From the NCBI GenBank assembly GCA_007133255.1, contig SLMY01000113.1, positions 1-8,708 on the forward strand: 8,708 nucleotides of DNA, given 5' to 3'. Positions within the stretch are counted from its first letter, which is position 1. The number at the start of each line of letters is the position of its first letter. Made by a program: the position numbers and the translations under genes. Under the pieces are notes generated by a model. That model was not told where the DNA came from. It made no database searches and worked only from the letters and a program-made list of their open reading frames with translations. This DNA is from Clostridiales bacterium. GTDB lineage: Bacteria; Bacillota; Clostridia; Saccharofermentanales; UBA5734. Below, in pieces: positions 5,747-8,708 of the stretch.

Positions 5747-6577
5747 TTATTTGGTTCTTCTGCGGATAATAAATCTGTCGGAAGATTTATTCCGGTCACG
5801 TGTTTTCTTTCCAAGCGTCGGAACACCCCAGGGGGTAACCGGGCTGGGACGACCGATAGGGGACTTGCCTTCACCACCGCCATGGGGATGATCAACAGGA
5901 TTCATAACAACACCACGCACAGTTGGCCGGACACCTAAGTGACGTTTGCGGCCAGCCTTGCCGATACTGATGTTCTCATGTTCACTGTTGCTGACATAGC
6001 CGATGGTTGCCCGACAGTTGCTTGGAACCATACGCACTTCACCTGACGGCAGTCTGATCTGAGCGTATTTTTCTTCTTTTGCCATCAGCTGAGCACCTGC
6101 GCCGGCTGTCCGAACCATCTGGCCGCCCTTGCCGGGTTTCAGCTCAATGTTGTGGATAACGGTACCAACTGGTATCCGTTCAATTTTCATCGCGTTGCCT
6201 GTTTTTATATCGGCAGCGTTGCCGCTCTGAACGGTATCGCCTACTTTAAGCGCGTCAGGGGCCAGAATATAGGCTTTCTGTCCATCGATATACTGAATGA
6301 GCGCAACAAACGCTGTGCGGTTGGGATCATACTCCAGGCTGACAACTTTCGCAGGAATGTCATCTCTCTGGCGTTTCCAGTCAATCACACGGATTTTGCG
6401 ACGGTTCTCCCCGCCTTTATGGCGAACCGTAATGCGGCCGTAGTTGTTTCTTCCTGCAGTTTTCTTTCTCTTCACCAGCAAGCTTTTCTCAGGGCTTTTG
6501 CCAGACAACTCGGAAAAATCTGCCGTTGTCATCTGCCTTCTGGCTGGAGAAGTCGGATTATAGCTTTTTACTGCCAT
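5747..6577 (-). CDS. rplB: 50S ribosomal protein L2
   Basis: L2 is one of the most conserved large-subunit proteins. It is needed for subunit association and lies close to the peptidyl transferase centre. The 276-residue product has the standard length. Recognisable parts are MAVKSYNPTSPARRQMT at the start, KKTAGRNNYGRITVRHKGGE (38-57), the OB and SH3-like core with LEYDPNRTAFVALIQY (81-96), and the LPSGEVRMV stretch (176-184). The C-terminal signature is VVMNPVDHPHGGGEGKSPIG (223-242), followed by RPSPVTPWG. His230 in PVDHPHGGGEG corresponds to the conserved histidine (E. coli His229) implicated near the catalytic centre. The ATG at 6575-6577 is preceded by AAGGAG (complement of 6587-6592), 31 nt after rplW. 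Confidence 0.98.
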   Translation of the reverse strand: MAVKSYNPTSPARRQMTTADFSELSGKSPEKSLLVKRKKTAGRNNYGRITVRHKGGENRRKIRVIDWKRQRDDIPAKVVSLEYDPNRTAFVALIQYIDGQKAYILAPDALKVGDTVQSGNAADIKTGNAMKIERIPVGTVIHNIELKPGKGGQMVRTAGAGAQLMAKEEKYAQIRLPSGEVRMVPSNCRATIGYVSNSEHENISIGKAGRKRHLGVRPTVRGVVMNPVDHPHGGGEGKSPIGRPSPVTPWGVPTLGKKTRDRNKSSDRFIIRRRTK

Positions 6578-6608
6578 GTTGATTCACTCCTTCTCTAAGT
6601 CTTCCGGC

Positions 6609-6962
6609 TTACTGGCCGAATCCAAATTCCTCTATTTCAGTCTTGAATTTACGGCTGGACTGGCTTGATTTGCCGCCCTCGACCAGAAATGTCTGGGCCT
6701 TAGGATTTGTATCGATTGTCACAACAGCCTTTTTCCAGGATGATGTAAAACCCCGGTGAACACCCATGCGTTTTTTCTTGCCACCGTAGTTAACCGTGTT
6801 CACTTTCAGTACTTTAACACTAAACAGTTTTTCGGCAGCCTGCCGTATTTCGGTCTTGGTGGATGACGGCGCAACAGCGAAGGTATATTTCCCTTCGGCC
6901 GCGTCCATTGTGCTTCTCTCTGTTATCACCGGTTTGATGATAATGTCTTGCGGCATTTTCAT
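6609..6962 (-). CDS. rplW: 50S ribosomal protein L23 with longer C-terminus
   Basis: L23 lies at the exit of the peptide tunnel and is the docking point for trigger factor and the signal recognition particle. The product is 117 residues. The conserved part includes DIIIKPVITERS (6-17), with Glu15 in the position family members use for chaperone contact. It also includes KYTFAVAPSSTKTEIRQAAE (25-44), the tunnel-side loop NYGGKKKRMGVHRGF (58-72) and SSWKKAVVTI (74-83). Common L23 proteins are about 95-100 residues; here roughly 20 extra residues (GGKSSQSSRKFKTEIEEFGF) follow the last strand. The first ATG (6960-6962) overlaps the rplD stop as ATGA and lies ten bases after AGGAGG (complement of 6973-6978). 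A second ATG two codons later is possible but worse spaced. Confidence 0.97.
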   Translation of the reverse strand: MKMPQDIIIKPVITERSTMDAAEGKYTFAVAPSSTKTEIRQAAEKLFSVKVLKVNTVNYGGKKKRMGVHRGFTSSWKKAVVTIDTNPKAQTFLVEGGKSSQSSRKFKTEIEEFGFGQ

Positions 6963-7585
6963 GAACCATACACCTCCTGTACTTTCAGGACAGCATCCTT
7001 GGTTACTACAAACTTATCAAATTTGAGAATATCAAACACATTGATTGTGTTGACCAGTGCTGTCTTGATACCAACCAGATTGCGGCTGGACATCTCTACT
7101 TTCTGATCACGGGTTTCCGTTACAAGCAGTGTAGACTCTGCTGCGTTAAGATTCTTGAGCACCTGCAGCATTTTTTTCGTTTTAATCGCGTCAAACTCAA
7201 GCGCTTCAACAACAATCAGCTTTTGCTCTGTCACTTTAGCTGACAAAGCTGATTTCAATGCCAGACGCCTAACCTTTTTAGGTAATGTGTAACTGTAATC
7301 CCGGGGTTTCGGGCCAAACACAATTCCGCCGCCGATATACTGGGCTGCACGAATTGTACCCTGTCGGGCACGGCCTGTTCCCTTCTGACGATAGGGCTTT
7401 TTGCCGCCGCCGCGCACTTCTCCGCGTGTCTTCGTGGAATGAGTCCCCTGCCGGCGGTTAGCCAGCTGGTTGAGGACAACACGATGCATGACATCATGAT
7501 TTGGCTCTATTCCAAAGATGGCGTCGGAAAGCTCAATACTGCCTGTCACAGATCCTTCCATGTTGTAAACATCAACTTTAGCCAT
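6959..7585 (-). CDS. rplD: 50S ribosomal protein L4
   Basis: L4 binds 23S rRNA, and its extended loop lines the exit tunnel opposite L22. In E. coli L4 also represses its own operon through the S10 leader. The 208-residue product is normal in length. It starts MAKVDVYNMEGSVTGSIELS and contains HDVMHRVVLNQLANRRQGTH (30-49). The conserved tunnel loop follows, with TKTRGEVRGGGKKPYRQKGT (51-70) and GRARQGTIRAAQY; then come PRDYSYTLPKKVRRLALKSA (94-113) and a C-terminal Rossmann-like part. The frame runs open 43 codons upstream into rplC, but the ATG at 7583-7585 with AGGAGG (complement of 7595-7600) and family alignment fix the start. It overlaps rplW by four bases. Confidence 0.98.
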   Translation of the reverse strand: MAKVDVYNMEGSVTGSIELSDAIFGIEPNHDVMHRVVLNQLANRRQGTHSTKTRGEVRGGGKKPYRQKGTGRARQGTIRAAQYIGGGIVFGPKPRDYSYTLPKKVRRLALKSALSAKVTEQKLIVVEALEFDAIKTKKMLQVLKNLNAAESTLLVTETRDQKVEMSSRNLVGIKTALVNTINVFDILKFDKFVVTKDAVLKVQEVYGS

Positions 7586-7610
7586 TTCTAATTTCCTCCT
7601 TTGCGCCGCA

Positions 7611-8240
7611 TTACTTGGACTTGACAGACGTGCAAATTTCCACGATGCCACCTTTAGGTCCGGGTACAGCGCCTTTGATGACGAGGATATTTCTTTCTCC
7701 ATCAACCATGACAATGTCCAGGTTCTGCACAGTCACATGCTCCGCGCCCATATGTCCGGGTAATTTCTTGCCTTTGAAAACACGGCCGGGATCAGTTGTC
7801 GCGCCCATAGACCCGACGCGGCGATGATACATCGAACCATGTGTCTTGGGACCTGTTTTCTGACCATGACGTTTAATCGCGCCGGCAAACCCTTTTCCTT
7901 TTGAAACACCGCTTACATCAACAGCGTCACCAACACTAAACATGTCGGACACTTTGATTTCCTGACCTAACTCAAAATCATCATCTGATTTGAACTCGCG
8001 CAAAATCTTAAGAGGCTCGGTGCCGCTTCTTGTAAACTGACCGCTGTCCGGTTTATTAACACGTTTTCCGGAAGTTTCTCCGTAACCCACCTTAACCGCT
8101 TTATAGCCATCCGTCTCGATTTTCTTGTTTTGTACAACAACAACGGGTCCGCACTGGACAACCGTTGCCGGAATCGCGATGCCGTCTTCATCAAACAGCT
8201 GCGTCATACCGGCTTTTGTGCCTAGCATGAATTTTCCCAT
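7611..8240 (-). CDS. rplC: 50S ribosomal protein L3
   Basis: L3 is an early-assembling large-subunit protein whose long loop reaches the peptidyl transferase centre. The 209-residue product has the normal length. It starts MGKFMLGTKAGMTQLFDEDG and has VSKGKGFAGAIKRHGQ (112-127), PKTHGSMYHRRVGSMG (131-146), DPGRVFKGKKLPGHMG (150-165) and the C-terminal AVPGPKGGIVEI (191-202). In the loop, the glutamines present in the E. coli stretch that PrmB methylates are replaced (GSMGATTDPG), as in many Gram-positives, so that modification is not expected. The ATG at 8238-8240 follows a GGGAGG SD (complement of 8248-8253). The spacer upstream, before it joins rpsJ, is the longest in the window and is structured. 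Confidence 0.98.
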   Translation of the reverse strand: MGKFMLGTKAGMTQLFDEDGIAIPATVVQCGPVVVVQNKKIETDGYKAVKVGYGETSGKRVNKPDSGQFTRSGTEPLKILREFKSDDDFELGQEIKVSDMFSVGDAVDVSGVSKGKGFAGAIKRHGQKTGPKTHGSMYHRRVGSMGATTDPGRVFKGKKLPGHMGAEHVTVQNLDIVMVDGERNILVIKGAVPGPKGGIVEICTSVKSK

Positions 8241-8261
8241 GTCTATACCTCCCAGGTTATT

Positions 8262-8284
8262 GGTTCACAGCTGCGGCCGTGAAC
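8262..8284 (-). promoter_or_regulatory. Hairpin 2 in the rpsJ-rplC spacer
   Basis: On the transcript, GUUCACGGC and GCUGUGAAC form a 9-bp stem with one G-U pair, closed by a CGCA tetraloop (stem 8263-8284). It ends about ten bases before the rplC SD. No U-run follows, so it is not a standard terminator. Its compact form suggests a real RNA element, for example a protein-binding, processing or stability structure; this is inference. Confidence 0.55.
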
Positions 8285-8287
8285 ATG

Positions 8288-8320
8288 ACCGTCGCCAGGC
8301 TGCATGTTTCGCCTGACGGT
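8288..8320 (-). promoter_or_regulatory. Hairpin 1 in the rpsJ-rplC spacer
   Basis: Starting eight bases after the rpsJ stop codon, the transcript can pair ACCGUC with GACGGU and AGGC with GCCU. This leaves a GGC bulge on the 3' side and a 10-nt loop, GAAACAUGCA. A shifted pairing of GUCAGGC with GCCUGGC is also possible. The loop sequence AACAUG is complementary to CAUGUU just downstream of the stem, so a pseudoknot is conceivable. Function is unknown. Confidence 0.5.
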
Positions 8321-8327
8321 GAATACC

Positions 8328-8639
8328 TTACAGTTTAATCTCTATATTGACACCCGCCGGCATCTCAAGTTTCATCAGTGATTCAACAGTCTTCGTGTTC
8401 GGAGCAAGAATGTCGATCAGGCGTTTGTGTGTCCGAATTTCAAACTGTTCGCGTGAATCCTTGTTCACATGCGGTGAACGCAGGATGGTCACGATTTCCT
8501 TCTCCGTCGGCAGTGGAATGGGTCCTGATATACTCGCACCTGTCCGCTGTGCGGTTTGAACAATTCTTTCTGCGCTTTCGTCAAGAATCTGATGATCGAA
8601 AGCTTTCAATCTAATCCTGATTTTCTGGTTTGAAGCCAT
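8328..8639 (-). CDS. rpsJ: 30S ribosomal protein S10 (also NusE)
   Basis: S10 is a 30S head protein. Free of the ribosome it acts as NusE, pairing with NusB in rRNA antitermination and contacting NusG to couple transcription and translation. The 103-residue product is standard. It starts MASNQKIRIRLKAFDHQILD and carries ESAERIVQTAQRTGASISGP (21-40), IPLPTEKEIVTILRSP (41-56) and the signature HVNKDSREQFEIRTHKRLID (57-76). It ends EMPAGVNIEIKL. The frame is open 22 codons further upstream, but family alignment and the strong AGGAGGT (complement of 8645-8651) five bases before ATG 8637-8639 decide the start. It is the first gene of the cluster in this window. Confidence 0.98.
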   Translation of the reverse strand: MASNQKIRIRLKAFDHQILDESAERIVQTAQRTGASISGPIPLPTEKEIVTILRSPHVNKDSREQFEIRTHKRLIDILAPNTKTVESLMKLEMPAGVNIEIKL

Positions 8640-8708
8640 TTTAAACCTCCTAATGTGCTGCTGGTCAGCGACAACTGGTCCGGGCGTTTCATGTTTGACC
8701 ATCATAAA
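8640..8708 (-). other. Upstream region of rpsJ
   Basis: These 69 bases contain the rpsJ SD. I see no recognisable end of an upstream gene such as tuf, no clear promoter and no terminator. TGGTC and GACCA could pair weakly on the transcript. The region is too short to say whether an S10-type leader exists here. Confidence 0.5.

Noticed and set aside
6152..6598. Plus-strand open frame of 148 codons
   Set aside because: Antisense to the 5' half of rplB; no independent support.
7586..7714. Upstream extension of the rplD frame by 43 codons
   Set aside because: It lies mostly inside rplC in another frame; the family start and a strong SD place the L4 start at 7585.
8262..8320. Intrinsic terminator after rpsJ
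   Set aside because: The hairpins are strong, but neither is followed on the transcript by a run of U, so termination by the standard mechanism is not supported.
8651..8680. Short direct repeat CTGGTC on the plus strand upstream of rpsJ
   Set aside because: Two 6-base copies in close proximity are easily explained by chance and no further copies were noticed.
8640..8705. 22-codon upstream extension of rpsJ, or a leader peptide
   Set aside because: The extension would read through the SD, and S10 homologues begin at the downstream Met. No separate leader peptide with its own SD was seen.

Overview
This window is one uninterrupted stretch of the conserved S10-spc ribosomal protein gene cluster, with every gene on the minus strand and transcription running from the right edge to the left. 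In transcription order it holds rpsJ (S10), rplC (L3), rplD (L4), rplW (L23), rplB (L2), rpsS (S19), rplV (L22), rpsC (S3), rplP (L16), rpmC (L29), rpsQ (S17), rplN (L14), rplX (L24), rplE (L5), rpsZ (zinc-type S14), rpsH (S8), rplF (L6), rplR (L18) and a 3'-truncated rpsE (S5) that leaves the window at position 1. All 19 genes were recognised from conserved family motifs. I saw no RNA gene, mobile element, CRISPR array, pseudogene or frameshift.

The organism looks like a member of the Bacillota, most likely Clostridia-like. The reasons are a near-consensus AGGAGG-type Shine-Dalgarno (SD) sequence before almost every gene, the short four-cysteine S14, S10 and spc genes joined with no visible break, and moderate G+C. 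I cannot place it to family or genus from these proteins by eye.

Layout: 8241-8639 carries rpsJ and a structured 87-nt spacer. 5413-7585 and 8240 leftwards carry the L3-L4-L23-L2-S19 block, with small gaps and one ATGA overlap. 3628-5412 carries L22, S3, L16 and L29, which are tightly packed or overlapping. 1-3613 carries S17 through S5 with 14-66 nt gaps. No intrinsic terminator or convincing internal promoter was seen, so one polycistronic mRNA is the simplest reading. The products assemble the core of both subunits: 30S proteins S3, S5, S8, S10, S14, S17 and S19, and 50S proteins L2-L6, L14, L16, L18, L22-L24 and L29.

This is an ordinary housekeeping region and I do not claim a new system. 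The points most worth a second look are an L22 with a basic N-terminal extension of about 50 residues starting at a GTG, a two-hairpin element between rpsJ and rplC with possible alternative pairings, an L24 that keeps a CxxC...CxxC zinc-ribbon-like tail, and an L23 with a longer C-terminus than usual.
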